Shown piece after piece: positions 43,376-52,039 of a stretch of 64,000 nucleotides of DNA (its first letter is position 1; every line of letters begins with the position of its first letter). The notes under the pieces were generated by a model. It did not search any database. It was not told the origin of the DNA and was given only the letters and a program-made list of their open reading frames with translations. A program made the translations under genes and the position numbers. Origin of the DNA: Acetobacteraceae bacterium (GTDB taxonomy: Bacteria > Pseudomonadota > Alphaproteobacteria > Acetobacterales > Acetobacteraceae); the NCBI GenBank assembly GCA_947474705.1, contig CANJJS010000014.1:1-64000 (forward strand), given 5' to 3'.

Positions 43376-43404
43376 AGAGCCGCCGGCGAAACCGGCGGCT
43401 CTTT
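43376..43404 (+). terminator. Rho-independent terminator after the MFE-2-like SDR
   Basis: AGAGCCGCCGG (43376-43386), loop CGAAA, CCGGCGGCTCT then TT. The 11-bp stem is perfect but the T-run is short. It lies 9 bp after the SDR stop. Confidence 0.75.
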
Positions 43405-43580
43405 CCACCCGCGCGACAAACGCGACACGAAACCCCGTTACGCGCGACACAACAGCGACACAGCCCAGATAAATTCCTTGCATCGACGGTGGCAACGGGC
43501 CGCCGCAACCCAAAAGGACGCTTCGACCGGAACGGCTGCTTTCAGCAAACACCGGACGAGGCGATGCAAGGAGAAAATCG

Positions 43581-44285
43581 ATGGACGCTTCTTTCTGGCT
43601 CGAATCCTGGCGCGATGGCGGAACCAAGACCAGCTTCCATCGCCGCGACGTCCATCCCTTCGCGACGCGCTATCTTCCGGCCCATGAACTCGCGGGCAAA
43701 CGAGTCTTCGTCCCCTGCTGCGGCAAGGACAACGTCCTGAATTACTTCCGCGACAACGCGGCCCATGTCGTCGGCGTCGATCTCGCCCGGAGCGCGATCG
43801 AGGAATACATGGCGGACAACGGCATCGCACTCGACGAGGTCGAACCCGGCCGCTTCGAAGGCGACGGCATCACCCTGCTGGCCCGCGACCTGTTCGCCCT
43901 GACGGCGGACGACCTTGGCGCCATCGACATCGTCTGGGACCGCGCCTCTTTGATCGCCTTCCCCGACGAGGGCCCGGACAGCCTCCGTCAACGCTACATC
44001 CGTAAGATGCACGACCTGCTGTCCCCCGGCGCCCGCATCCTGCTGGTCACGCTGGAATACGGCCCGATCATGCCGGAACCGCCCTTCAGCGTGGACCCCG
44101 CCACGGTGCGCGGCTACTTCGCCGAGGGCTTCGCGGTCGATCACATCCTCGACGACGCCCAGCCCAATCACCGCATGGTCGAGAAATTCGGCCTGCGCTT
44201 CTTCAGCGAACATGCCTTCGAAATGACCCGCCGCGGAGAAAAGCGGCACGACGGCGCCCGGACCCGGGAACTCGTCGCGGCATAA
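43581..44285 (+). CDS. Thiopurine S-methyltransferase-like (TPMT) SAM methyltransferase
   Basis: A 234-residue protein. It has the TPMT-family opening (SFWLESWRDGGTKTSFHRRDVHP), the SAM-binding strand KRVFVPCCGKDNVLNYFRD, then VVGVDLARSAIEEYM. The catalytic region includes DIVWDRASLIAFPDE. Bacterial TPMT enzymes methylate sulfur, selenium or tellurium compounds; real substrates are often unknown. It is a single gene between two terminators, so it is transcribed by itself. Confidence 0.87.
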   Translation: MDASFWLESWRDGGTKTSFHRRDVHPFATRYLPAHELAGKRVFVPCCGKDNVLNYFRDNAAHVVGVDLARSAIEEYMADNGIALDEVEPGRFEGDGITLLARDLFALTADDLGAIDIVWDRASLIAFPDEGPDSLRQRYIRKMHDLLSPGARILLVTLEYGPIMPEPPFSVDPATVRGYFAEGFAVDHILDDAQPNHRMVEKFGLRFFSEHAFEMTRRGEKRHDGARTRELVAA

Positions 44286-44299
44286 ACGCCACGCGACAC

Positions 44300-44331
44300 G
44301 CCTCGCCCCGGCCGGGCGAGGCGCCGTTTTT
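44300..44331 (+). terminator. Rho-independent terminator after the methyltransferase gene
   Basis: GCCTCGCCC (44300-44308), loop CGGCC, GGGCGAGGC (44314-44322), then GCCGTTTTT. The 9-bp stem is perfect and the T-run is good. It cleanly insulates the methyltransferase from the nitrate cluster. Confidence 0.85.
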
Positions 44332-44368
44332 CACCGCCGCCGATTTCATGCTGCATTGCGGCAAAAGC

Positions 44369-44382
44369 GGCACGGCGCTTGC
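44369..44382 (+). promoter_or_regulatory. Sigma-54 promoter of nasT-nasS
   Basis: GGCACGGCGCTTGC fits the sigma-54 consensus TGGCACG-N4-TTGC, with the GG at 44369-44370 and the GC at 44381-44382, 10 bp between. The start of transcription would be near 44394, which excludes the ATG at 44348 and supports the GTG at 44426. NtrC-type nitrogen control is the usual activator for nitrate assimilation genes. Confidence 0.65.
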
Positions 44383-44425
44383 TTCACGTATTCCGCCACT
44401 CAACCAAACCGATTGCGCGGATCCC

Positions 44426-45049
44426 GTGAAAGTCCTTCTCGCCGACGACGACCCAGGCCGAATCAGTGCCCTGACAGCGGTGCTGTCGGCCGATGGCGGC
44501 CTGACCATCCTACGCCCGAGACCCGGCGAATTGCTGATGGACGCGGTCGCCGCGCTGACCCCCGATATCGTCCTGGTCGATATGGCCCGGCCCGACCGCG
44601 ACGCGCTGGAAGGCATTCGCGCGGTGTCCGCCCATACCCCCCGCCCCATCGCCATGTTCGTCGATCACGACGACCCCGCCTTCATGGAAGAAGCCATCGG
44701 CGCGGGCGTGTCCTCGTACAACATCGCCGGTGTGCCCCCGCCGGATATCAAACCCATCCTGCGCGCCGCGGCCGCCCTGTTCCGCCGCCACCAAACCGCC
44801 CGCGACGAACTCCGCGACGCCGAGGTCCGGCTGCGCGAACGCGCGCTGGTCGATCGCGCCAAGGCCATCCTGATCCGCGAGCGCCGCATCGCCGAACCCG
44901 AGGCCTACCGCCTGCTGCGCAAGCGCGCGATGGGCTCGGGACGGCGCATCCCCGATATCGCGCGCGAAATCGTCGAAACGCACGAACAGCTTACCGCCGC
45001 GCCGGAAACCCCGGCCGGGCCGGACCACGCCAAAGGAGTCTCGCCATGA
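44426..45049 (+). CDS. nasT: Nitrate-responsive antiterminator NasT (ANTAR response regulator)
   Basis: I choose the GTG at 44426 (VKVLLADDDPGR, 207 residues) because it lies downstream of a sigma-54 promoter and NasT proteins normally begin here. The receiver domain (residues 1-120) contains DDDP and DIVLVDMARPD, the acid pocket and phosphorylation-site Asp. A short coiled coil follows (RRHQTARDELRDAEVRL), and then the ANTAR RNA-binding domain (LVDRAKAILIRERRIAEPEAYRLLRKRAM). NasT binds hairpins in the nirB leader and lets transcription proceed; NasS blocks it when nitrate is absent. The nasS start overlaps its stop. Confidence 0.92.
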   Translation: MKVLLADDDPGRISALTAVLSADGGLTILRPRPGELLMDAVAALTPDIVLVDMARPDRDALEGIRAVSAHTPRPIAMFVDHDDPAFMEEAIGAGVSSYNIAGVPPPDIKPILRAAAALFRRHQTARDELRDAEVRLRERALVDRAKAILIRERRIAEPEAYRLLRKRAMGSGRRIPDIAREIVETHEQLTAAPETPAGPDHAKGVSP

Positions 45050-46179
45050 GCACCCGTGTTCGCATCGGCATGTTGCGCCTCGCGGATTCCGCGCCCGTGG
45101 CGGTGGCGAAAGCCGGCAACCTCTTCAAACCCCTCGCCATCGACCCCGTTCTTTCCATCGAGCCCTCCTGGGCGAATCTCGCCGACAAACTCACCTACGG
45201 GCTCCTGGACGCGGCGGTGATGCTGCCACCGCTCGCTTTGTCCCTGGCAATCGGCCTTCGCGGGCCACGGGCGGACGTGATCGTTCCGATGGGTCTGTCG
45301 CAGGGCGGCAATACCATCGTGTTGCGGGGCGAAACGCCGGGCGCGGAGACCGAATTGCCACCGGGGTCGCGGCTTTTGACCTGGCTCGCGCGCCAGCCCA
45401 AACCCCCGCGCATCGCGGTTGTGCATCGCTATTCCACCCATAACCTACTGCTGCGCTACTGGCTGGCGTTAACCGGCGTGGATCCCGATCGCGACATAGA
45501 GACCGTGGTGGTGCCGCCGGAACTGGTGGTCGAGGCGCTGGCGAACGGCCAGATCGACGGGTTTTGCGCGGGCGCCCCCTGGGGGACGGCGGCGCGCCTG
45601 TCCGGCGCCGGCGAGGTACTGCTGGGCACCTCCGACATCTGGCCCTTTCACCCGGAAAAATGTCTCGCGGTCCGTGCCGGCTGGGCCGCCGCGCACCCCG
45701 AGGCCCTGACCCGTTTGCTACGGGCGCTCATGCGCGCGCAGGTCCTGTGCGACCAGCCCGGCGAGGCCGATTGGGTCGCGGAGGTGCTGGCCGATCCGGA
45801 GGGGCTTGCCTTGCCGCGCGCCGCGACCCGCGCGGCTTTGCCGGGCCACGGCGGTCCAGGTGGGGGGACAGGTGGGGGGACAGGTGGGGGGGCAGGTGGA
45901 GGAGCGGCGCACGAGCATATCTTGTTCCACGTCGCGGGCGCCGCGCACCCGGCGCCACCGCATGGGCTTTGGTTCTTACGGCAAATGCGCCGCTGGGGAT
46001 GGCTGGACGAGGGGTTGGACCTGGCCGCAACGGTCGCATCGGTCTACCGCCCCGACCTTTATTCGTTGGCCGCACGCATGGAAGACCTGTTCGCGGTGCC
46101 GCCCCACGCGCGCGGCCATGCCGCGTTCGCCACCGGTTTGGCGTTCGCCGGTCCGGCCAACGCCATGCCCTCGCGCTGA
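45046..46179 (+). CDS. nasS: Nitrate sensor NasS (NrtA-like, cytoplasmic)
   Basis: The start at 45046 (377 residues) overlaps the nasT stop by 4 bp. The sequence is an NrtA/CmpA-type nitrate-binding protein (VRIGMLRLADSAPVAVAKAGNLF, and VVHRYSTHNLLLRYWLALTG), but it has no signal peptide, which marks the cytoplasmic sensor NasS rather than a transport binding protein. NasS holds NasT inactive until nitrate or nitrite binds. A tandem GGT-rich repeat adds a Gly/Thr loop at residues ~272-285. No nitrate permease follows, so uptake genes must lie elsewhere. Confidence 0.88.
   Translation: MSTRVRIGMLRLADSAPVAVAKAGNLFKPLAIDPVLSIEPSWANLADKLTYGLLDAAVMLPPLALSLAIGLRGPRADVIVPMGLSQGGNTIVLRGETPGAETELPPGSRLLTWLARQPKPPRIAVVHRYSTHNLLLRYWLALTGVDPDRDIETVVVPPELVVEALANGQIDGFCAGAPWGTAARLSGAGEVLLGTSDIWPFHPEKCLAVRAGWAAAHPEALTRLLRALMRAQVLCDQPGEADWVAEVLADPEGLALPRAATRAALPGHGGPGGGTGGGTGGGAGGGAAHEHILFHVAGAAHPAPPHGLWFLRQMRRWGWLDEGLDLAATVASVYRPDLYSLAARMEDLFAVPPHARGHAAFATGLAFAGPANAMPSR
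45859..45905 (+). repeat. Tandem 12-bp repeat inside nasS
   Basis: Three units of GGTGGGGGGACA-type sequence, the third diverged, followed by a shorter GGTGGAGGA piece. It encodes PGGGTGGGTGGGAGGGA and so adds a flexible loop without breaking the frame. It probably arose by slippage. Confidence 0.8.
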
Positions 46180-46278
46180 AAAGACCAATATTTAATCATA
46201 CGACCAACTTATGATCACATCCACCCGCCACCACCGCCGCCGCGAGCATAAATTATAATCAAATCCGCCTTTCGAACC

Positions 46279-46294
46279 TGGCATCATTCTTGCT
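46279..46294 (+). promoter_or_regulatory. Sigma-54 promoter of nirBD-nasA-cobA
   Basis: TGGCATCATTCTTGCT matches the sigma-54 consensus closely: GG at 46280-46281 and GC at 46292-46293, with N10 between. The predicted start is near 46305, leaving a leader of about 310 nt before the nirB start. The 46180-46278 region upstream is AT-rich, as expected for an enhancer-type region, but I could not recognise a clear NtrC palindrome. Confidence 0.78.
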
Positions 46295-46338
46295 GCGATA
46301 GCGAAGAGAGGCGCGCCACATTCGGCGTATGCCAGACA

Positions 46339-46392
46339 CCACTCCCCTCAAAGGCGAGACGGGGTGGAAGGCAGGAGCGACAGACCCGCTCC
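46339..46392 (+). ncRNA. ANTAR-type dual-hexaloop RNA target in the nirB leader
   Basis: Two adjacent hairpins. P1 (46339-46367) pairs CCAC-CCC-CTC with GAG-GGG-GTGG around the hexaloop AAAGGC. After a 6-nt linker, P2 (46374-46392) pairs GGAGCG with CGCTCC around ACAGAC plus one extra C. Both loops have A at position 1 and G at position 4, the recognised ANTAR-binding feature. They lie about 35 nt after the predicted sigma-54 start, upstream of nirB, exactly where NasT should bind. An alternative hairpin (GACCCG 46383-46388 with CGGGTC 46407-46412) overlaps the P2 3' arm. Confidence 0.72.
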
Positions 46393-46548
46393 CACCCAAT
46401 GACCGACGGGTCAACGACGATCCGTCCGATCGGTGTGAATGTCATGAATCAGCGTTTTCTCCCCTTCGACTCCGCGCGGAACCGGTTCGCGCCCCCGGCG
46501 TGTTTCGCCAACGCATCCCAAAACCGAGGCGATCGCCGCCCGGCCCCC

Positions 46549-46574
46549 GCGCGCCCGCCGGGACACGGGCGCGC
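46549..46574 (+). terminator. Possible attenuator hairpin before nirB
   Basis: GCGCGCCCG (46549-46557) pairs perfectly with CGGGCGCGC (46566-46574) across 8 nt. It lies 43 nt before the nirB GTG, downstream of the ANTAR target. There is no strong T-run (only AAATTT at 46595-46600), so it may be an attenuator or merely a stable leader hairpin. Confidence 0.4.
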
Positions 46575-46617
46575 GACACTGTCCGGCCCGGCCGAAATTT
46601 AAGCGAGGAGACACATC

Positions 46618-49062
46618 GTGAACATGATCGCCAAAATCCCCGCCCGCCGCCGCCTGATCCTGATCGGCAACGGCATGGCCGGCGTCCGCGCCCTGGAAGA
46701 AATCCTGACCCGCGCCCCCGATGTCTTCGACATAACCGTCTTCGGCGCCGAGCCGCACGGCAACTACAACCGCATCATGCTGTCCCCGGTCCTCGCCGGC
46801 GAAAAAACCTTCTCCGACATCGTCACCCACGACCGCGACTGGTACGAAACCAACGCCATCGAACTGATCGCGGGCGAGGCCGCCGCCACGATCGACCGCG
46901 ACGCGAAGACCGTGACCGGCGCCAACGGCACCGTCCGGCCCTACGACGCCCTGATCCTCGCCACCGGTTCCAACCCCGTCATCATCCCCTTCCCCGGCCA
47001 CGACCTTCCGGGCGTCATCGCCTTCCGCGACATCGGCGACGTCGACACGATGCTGGCGGCCAGCCGCACCGGCACCCATGCCGTCGTCATCGGCGGCGGT
47101 CTGCTCGGCCTGGAAGCCGCGAACGGGCTCGCCCGCAACGGCATGGACACGACCGTCCTTCACCTGATGCCCACGCTGATGGAACGCCAGCTCGATCCCG
47201 TCTCCGCCGGGCTTCTGAAAAAGGATCTGGGCCATCGCGGCATGACCGTGCTGACCGAGGCCAACACCAAGGCCATCCACGGCGCCGGCAAGGTCGAGAC
47301 GGTGGAACTCGCCGACGGCACCATGCTGAAAGCCGACCTCGTCGTCATGGCCGTCGGCATCCGCCCCAACACCGCGCTGGCCAAATCCGCCGGACTCGAC
47401 ATCGGCCGCGGCGTCAAAGTGGACGACTTCATGCGGACGTCCGACCCCGCCATCTACGCGGTCGGCGAGTGTGTGGAACATAACGGAGCCGTCTTCGGCC
47501 TGGTCGCGCCCTTGTTCGACATGGCGAAAATCCTCGCCGACCACGTCACGAACACCGCCGAAACCCCCTACATCCCCGCCGTTACCGGCACCCGCCTGAA
47601 AGTCACGGGAATCGATATGTTCTCCGCCGGCGACTTCACCGGAGACGACACCACCGACGACGTGATTTTCCGGGATGCCGCCCGCGGCGTGCACAAACAC
47701 CTCACCATTCGCGACAACAAACTCATCGGCGCCGTCCTGTATGGCGAGGCCGCCGACAGCGGCTGGTATTTCGATCTGATCCGCCGCGGCGCCGACATTT
47801 CCGATATTCGCGACATGCTGGTCTTCGGACCCGGTGTCGCCGGTGGCGGCGACTCCGGCGTCGAATCCCTTCCCGACACGGCGGAAATTTGCGGCTGCAA
47901 CGGCGTGTCCAAGGGACGCATCCTGACCGCCATCGCCGAACTGAAACTGACCAGCGTCGACGAGGTCCGCGCCCGCACCAAAGCCTCGGCGTCCTGCGGC
48001 AGTTGCACCTGCAACGTGGAAAAGCTCCTGCAATTCGCGCTTGGCGACGGCTACGACGCCACGCCCAAAATCAAAGCCATGTGCAAATGCACGGCACATG
48101 GGCACGACGCCGTGCGCGCGGCGATCGTGGAACGGCGGCTGAAATCCATACCCGCCGTCATGCGCGCCCTCGACTGGGTGTCCCCCGACGGCTGCGCCAG
48201 TTGCCGGCCCGCCCTCAACTTTTATCTCCTTTGCGCCTGGCCGGGCGAATACGCGGACGACGCCCGCTCACGCTTCGTCAACGAACGCATGCACGCCAAT
48301 ATCCAGAAAGACGGCACTTATTCCGTGGTGCCGCGGATGTGGGGCGGGGTTACCTCCGCCAAGGAACTGCGCGCGATCGCCGATGTCGTGGACAAGTACG
48401 ACATTCCCACGGTGAAAGTCACGGGAGGGCAGCGCATCGACCTGCTCGGCGTGCGCAAGGAACAACTCCCGCATGTCTGGCGCGACCTGAACGCCGCCGG
48501 AATGGTCTCGGGACACGCCTACGGCAAGGCGCTCCGCACCGTGAAAACCTGCGTCGGATCGGAATGGTGCCGCTTCGGCACCCAGGACTCGACCGCCATG
48601 GGCGTCGCGCTGGAGAAAATGACCTGGGGGTCCTGGACCCCGCATAAAACCAAAATGGCCGTCTCCGGCTGCCCGCGCAATTGCGCCGAAGCCACCATCA
48701 AGGACTTCGGAGTCATCGCCACCGAAAGCGGCTGGGACCTCCACGCCGGCGGCAACGGCGGCATCACCGTCCGCGTCACCGACCTCCTCGCGAAAGTCTC
48801 GACCGAAGAAGAGGTCCTGGAATACGCCGCCGCCTTCATGCAGCTTTACCGCGAGGAAGCCCGCTACCTCGAACGCACCGCGCCCTGGATCGAACGCGTG
48901 GGAGTCGCGTACGTCCGCGACCGCCTCTCCGACGCCGGCGGCCGCCGCCTGTTGCGCGACCGTTTCCTCGAATCGCAGCGCCTGGCCCAGTCGGATCCAT
49001 GGGCGGAACGCGCGGAGGGCGCGGAAAGCCACGAGTTCCGCTCTCTCGCGACGGTGGAGTAA
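46618..49062 (+). CDS. nirB: Nitrite reductase large subunit NirB
   Basis: An 814-residue protein starting at GTG 46618, which has GAGGAG 7 bp upstream (an ATG at 46624 is too far). It has an NAD(P)H/FAD Rossmann region (LILIGNGMAGVRALEEIL, VVIGGGLLGLEAA), then two BFD-like 2Fe-2S parts (CGCNGV...SCGSCTC and a second CKCTAH...CASC). The siroheme/4Fe-4S part has TCVGSEWCRFG and VSGCPRNCAEATIKD, giving the four Cys. It reduces nitrite to ammonium with NADH, with NirD as small subunit, in the cytoplasm. It is the first gene of the operon. Confidence 0.97.
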   Translation: MNMIAKIPARRRLILIGNGMAGVRALEEILTRAPDVFDITVFGAEPHGNYNRIMLSPVLAGEKTFSDIVTHDRDWYETNAIELIAGEAAATIDRDAKTVTGANGTVRPYDALILATGSNPVIIPFPGHDLPGVIAFRDIGDVDTMLAASRTGTHAVVIGGGLLGLEAANGLARNGMDTTVLHLMPTLMERQLDPVSAGLLKKDLGHRGMTVLTEANTKAIHGAGKVETVELADGTMLKADLVVMAVGIRPNTALAKSAGLDIGRGVKVDDFMRTSDPAIYAVGECVEHNGAVFGLVAPLFDMAKILADHVTNTAETPYIPAVTGTRLKVTGIDMFSAGDFTGDDTTDDVIFRDAARGVHKHLTIRDNKLIGAVLYGEAADSGWYFDLIRRGADISDIRDMLVFGPGVAGGGDSGVESLPDTAEICGCNGVSKGRILTAIAELKLTSVDEVRARTKASASCGSCTCNVEKLLQFALGDGYDATPKIKAMCKCTAHGHDAVRAAIVERRLKSIPAVMRALDWVSPDGCASCRPALNFYLLCAWPGEYADDARSRFVNERMHANIQKDGTYSVVPRMWGGVTSAKELRAIADVVDKYDIPTVKVTGGQRIDLLGVRKEQLPHVWRDLNAAGMVSGHAYGKALRTVKTCVGSEWCRFGTQDSTAMGVALEKMTWGSWTPHKTKMAVSGCPRNCAEATIKDFGVIATESGWDLHAGGNGGITVRVTDLLAKVSTEEEVLEYAAAFMQLYREEARYLERTAPWIERVGVAYVRDRLSDAGGRRLLRDRFLESQRLAQSDPWAERAEGAESHEFRSLATVE

Positions 49063-49067
49063 CGGCC

Positions 49068-49391
49068 ATGACCGAAACCGCCGCCTGGACCCGCGTTGGC
49101 GCGATCGACGACATCCCCATTCTCGGGTCGCGCGTCGTCGCGACCCCCACGGAGGATATCGCGATTTTCCGAACCGCCGGCGACCGTATCTTCGCGCTTT
49201 ACGACCGCTGCCCGCACAAACAGGGCAAATTGTCGCAGGGCATCGTGCACGGCACCGCCGTCACCTGCCCGTTGCATAACTGGGTGATCGGGCTCGACGA
49301 CGGCCTCGCCAAAGACCCCGACGAGGGCTGCGTCGACACCGTCCCCGTCCGGCTGGAGGGACGGGACATTTTCCTGGCGGTGAAACCGTGA
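49068..49391 (+). CDS. nirD: Nitrite reductase small subunit NirD (Rieske type)
   Basis: The true ORF starts at 49068 (107 residues, MTETAAWTRVG); the track's version is a shadow extension. It has the Rieske-type fold with DRCPHKQGK and CPLHNWVIG, so both Cys-x-His ligand pairs are present and a 2Fe-2S cluster can probably bind. Some NirD proteins have lost these. It begins 5 bp after the nirB stop, and its own stop overlaps the nasA start (GTGA). Confidence 0.95.
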   Translation: MTETAAWTRVGAIDDIPILGSRVVATPTEDIAIFRTAGDRIFALYDRCPHKQGKLSQGIVHGTAVTCPLHNWVIGLDDGLAKDPDEGCVDTVPVRLEGRDIFLAVKP

Positions 49392-52039
49392 CCGAGGTCC
49401 ACACGGCCTGCCCCTATTGCGGGGTCGGCTGCGGGGTCGTGTCGAAATCCGACGGCACGATCGCCGCCGACGCCTCCCACCCCTCCAACCGCGGCCGCCT
49501 CTGCTCCAAAGGCGCCGCCCTGGGCGCAACCCTCGACGACGCCGGACGCCTGCTGAAACCCCAAATCGGCGGCAAGGATGCCTCCTGGGACGACGCGCTG
49601 GGCCTGATCGCGGCGCGGTTCAAACAAACCATCGCCACCCATGGGCCGGACAGCGTCGCCTTCTACGTCTCCGGCCAGTGCCTGACCGAGGATTATTACG
49701 TCGCCAACAAATTGATGAAAGGGTTCATCGGGTCCGGCAACATCGACACCAATTCCCGCCTCTGCATGGCCTCCTCCGTCGCCGGTCACGTCCGTGCCTT
49801 TGGCGAGGACGTCGTCCCCGGCGTCTACGAAGACTGGGAGGAAGCCGACCTGGTTGTCCTCGTCGGCGCCAACGCCGCCTGGTGCCATCCGGTCCTGCAC
49901 CAGCGCCTGATGGCCGCGAAAGCCGCGCACGGCACCAAGATTGTCGTCGTCGACCCCCGCCGCACCGCCACCGCCGACAGCGCCGACATGCACTTGCCCA
50001 TCGCCGCGGGCAGCGACATCGCGCTGTTCAACGGTCTGCTGGCCTACCTGGCCAAGACCGGCAAGATCGACACGGGCTGGGTCCGGGACCACGCATCCGG
50101 CCTCGAGGACGCCCTCGCCGCCGCGGCTGTCCCCGGCCAGGACATCGTCGACGCGGCCGCCGCCGAATGCGGCATCGACCCAGAACTGCTGGAAACCTTC
50201 TACGACATGTTCGCGCGGACGGAGCGGACGATGACCGTTTGGTCCCAGGGCGTGAACCAGTCTTCGGTGGGCACGGACAAGGTCAACGCGATCGTCAACG
50301 TCCATCTCGCCACCGGGCGCATTGGGCGGCCCGGCATGGGTCCTTTCTCGGTCACCGGGCAGCCCAACGCGATGGGCGGGCGGGAGGTCGGCGGTCTGGC
50401 GAATCAACTCGCGGCCCATATGCGTTTCGACGACGCGGAAGACCGCGCCGCGCTCCGGGCATTCTGGCAAGCGCCCATGCTGGCGCCAGGCCCAGGGGTG
50501 AAAGCCGTGGAGATGTTCGATGGGATCGCGGCGGGGACAATCAAGGCGGTCTGGATCGTCGCCACCAACCCGGCCGCCAGCCTGCCGCGCGCCGACCTGG
50601 TCCGCGCCGCGCTGCGCGCCTGCCCCTTCGTCGTCGTCTCCGATTGCTGGAACACCGACACAACGCCATTCGCCGACGTGCTGCTGCCCGCCGCGGCGTG
50701 GGGCGAGAAAGACGGCACCGTCACGAACTCCGAACGCCGCATCTCCCGCCAGCGCCCGTTCCGGCCCGTGCCCGGCGAGGCCCGCCCGGACTGGTGGCAA
50801 TTCGCCGAAATCGGCCGCCGCATGGGCTTCGATCATGAATTCGCCTGGACATCGCCCGCCGCCGTGTTCCGCGAACACGCGGCTTTGTCCGGCCACGCCA
50901 ATAATGGCCGCCGGATTTTCGACATTGGCGCTTTGGCCGGTCTGACGGACGCGGCCTACGACGCCCTGCGCCCCGTCCGCTGGCCGCTGCCCGCCGGCAG
51001 TTCCGGCGAGGGCGGACGGCTGTTCGCCCAAGGCGGTTTCCCAACGCCGGATGGCCGCGCCCGGATCGTGCCGGTCGTCTGGTCCGGCCGCCCCGATCGC
51101 GGCGGCCACCGCTTCCTGCTGAACACCGGCCGCGTCCGCGACCAGTGGCACACCATGACCCGCACCGGCCTCGCGCCCAAACTGATGGCGCACACGCCGG
51201 AACCGCTGCTCGCTCTGCACCCCGCCGACGCCGCGGCGGAGGGCCTCGCGGACAACGCGCTGGCGCGGCTTTCCACCGCCGAGGGCGAGATGTTGATGCG
51301 GGTGAAGATCGAGCACGCGCAGCGGCGCGGCGAAATCTACGCGCCGATGCACTGGACCGACCAGTTCGCCTCCTCCGGCCCCGTCGACCGTGTGGCCGGC
51401 GCGCGGCGCGATCCGATCTCCGGCCAGCCCGAACTGAAGGCGACGCCCGCCAGCCTCGAACCCGTCGCCGCGACGTTTCACGGCACGTTGCTGCGGCGCC
51501 AGAGCGGCCCGTTGCCCGATCTCTGTTACTGGGTGCGCGTTCCGCTGCCGGAGGGGCAAATGTACCGCCTCACCGGTCTGCGCCCCTTGCCCATGGGCGA
51601 CGATCTGTCCCGCTTCGCCGCGGCCTTGCTGCCGATGCCGGACGGCGCCGAGTGGCTGGAGGTGTCCGACCCCAAACGCGGCACGCTCCGGGTCGCGATC
51701 CTCGTGGATGGCGCGGTCGAGGCGGCGCTGTTTCTGACCCGCGATCCCGCCACCCTGCCCGCCGAGGCGGCGCTGACCCCGATCCTTGGCGCGCCGGTCC
51801 CCGACACGGCCCGCGGCCGCCTGCTCGCGGGCAGGCTCTACGACAAGACCGCGGCGGAGGGGCCGCGCGTCTGCGCCTGCTTCGGCGTCACCCGCGACGC
51901 CGTCCGCCATGCCGTCGTCACCCACCGGCTGCGCACCCGCGAGGAAATCGGCGTCGTCCTTGGCGCCGGGACCAATTGCGGGTCCTGCATCCCCGAACTC
52001 GAGGAGATCCTGCGCGATGTCCGCATGCCCGCGTCCTGA
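49388..52039 (+). CDS. nasA: Assimilatory nitrate reductase catalytic subunit
   Basis: An 883-residue molybdopterin enzyme starting at GTG 49388. The N-terminal 4Fe-4S site reads CPYCGVGCGV...RGRLCSKG, and the MGD region follows (YVSGQCLTEDYYVANKLMKG). The C-terminal 60 residues add a BFD-like 2Fe-2S domain (CACFGVTRDAV...TNCGSCIPELEEIL), as in several NasA/NarB proteins. It reduces nitrate to nitrite in the cytoplasm, passing product to NirBD. No signal peptide is present. Its 3' end overlaps cobA by 23 bp. Confidence 0.96.
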   Translation: MTEVHTACPYCGVGCGVVSKSDGTIAADASHPSNRGRLCSKGAALGATLDDAGRLLKPQIGGKDASWDDALGLIAARFKQTIATHGPDSVAFYVSGQCLTEDYYVANKLMKGFIGSGNIDTNSRLCMASSVAGHVRAFGEDVVPGVYEDWEEADLVVLVGANAAWCHPVLHQRLMAAKAAHGTKIVVVDPRRTATADSADMHLPIAAGSDIALFNGLLAYLAKTGKIDTGWVRDHASGLEDALAAAAVPGQDIVDAAAAECGIDPELLETFYDMFARTERTMTVWSQGVNQSSVGTDKVNAIVNVHLATGRIGRPGMGPFSVTGQPNAMGGREVGGLANQLAAHMRFDDAEDRAALRAFWQAPMLAPGPGVKAVEMFDGIAAGTIKAVWIVATNPAASLPRADLVRAALRACPFVVVSDCWNTDTTPFADVLLPAAAWGEKDGTVTNSERRISRQRPFRPVPGEARPDWWQFAEIGRRMGFDHEFAWTSPAAVFREHAALSGHANNGRRIFDIGALAGLTDAAYDALRPVRWPLPAGSSGEGGRLFAQGGFPTPDGRARIVPVVWSGRPDRGGHRFLLNTGRVRDQWHTMTRTGLAPKLMAHTPEPLLALHPADAAAEGLADNALARLSTAEGEMLMRVKIEHAQRRGEIYAPMHWTDQFASSGPVDRVAGARRDPISGQPELKATPASLEPVAATFHGTLLRRQSGPLPDLCYWVRVPLPEGQMYRLTGLRPLPMGDDLSRFAAALLPMPDGAEWLEVSDPKRGTLRVAILVDGAVEAALFLTRDPATLPAEAALTPILGAPVPDTARGRLLAGRLYDKTAAEGPRVCACFGVTRDAVRHAVVTHRLRTREEIGVVLGAGTNCGSCIPELEEILRDVRMPAS

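Noticed and set aside
44348-45049. ATG start of nasT at 44348
   Set aside because: The sigma-54 site at 44369-44382 lies inside that extension, so the start would precede its own promoter; GTG 44426 is favoured.
45859-45905. Short tandem repeat as a possible CRISPR
   Set aside because: Units are 12 bp with no spacers and stay in the nasS frame; it is a coding repeat.
46411-48105. 564-residue minus-strand ORF
   Set aside because: It is antisense to the N-terminal half of nirB, whose FAD and BFD motifs are complete.
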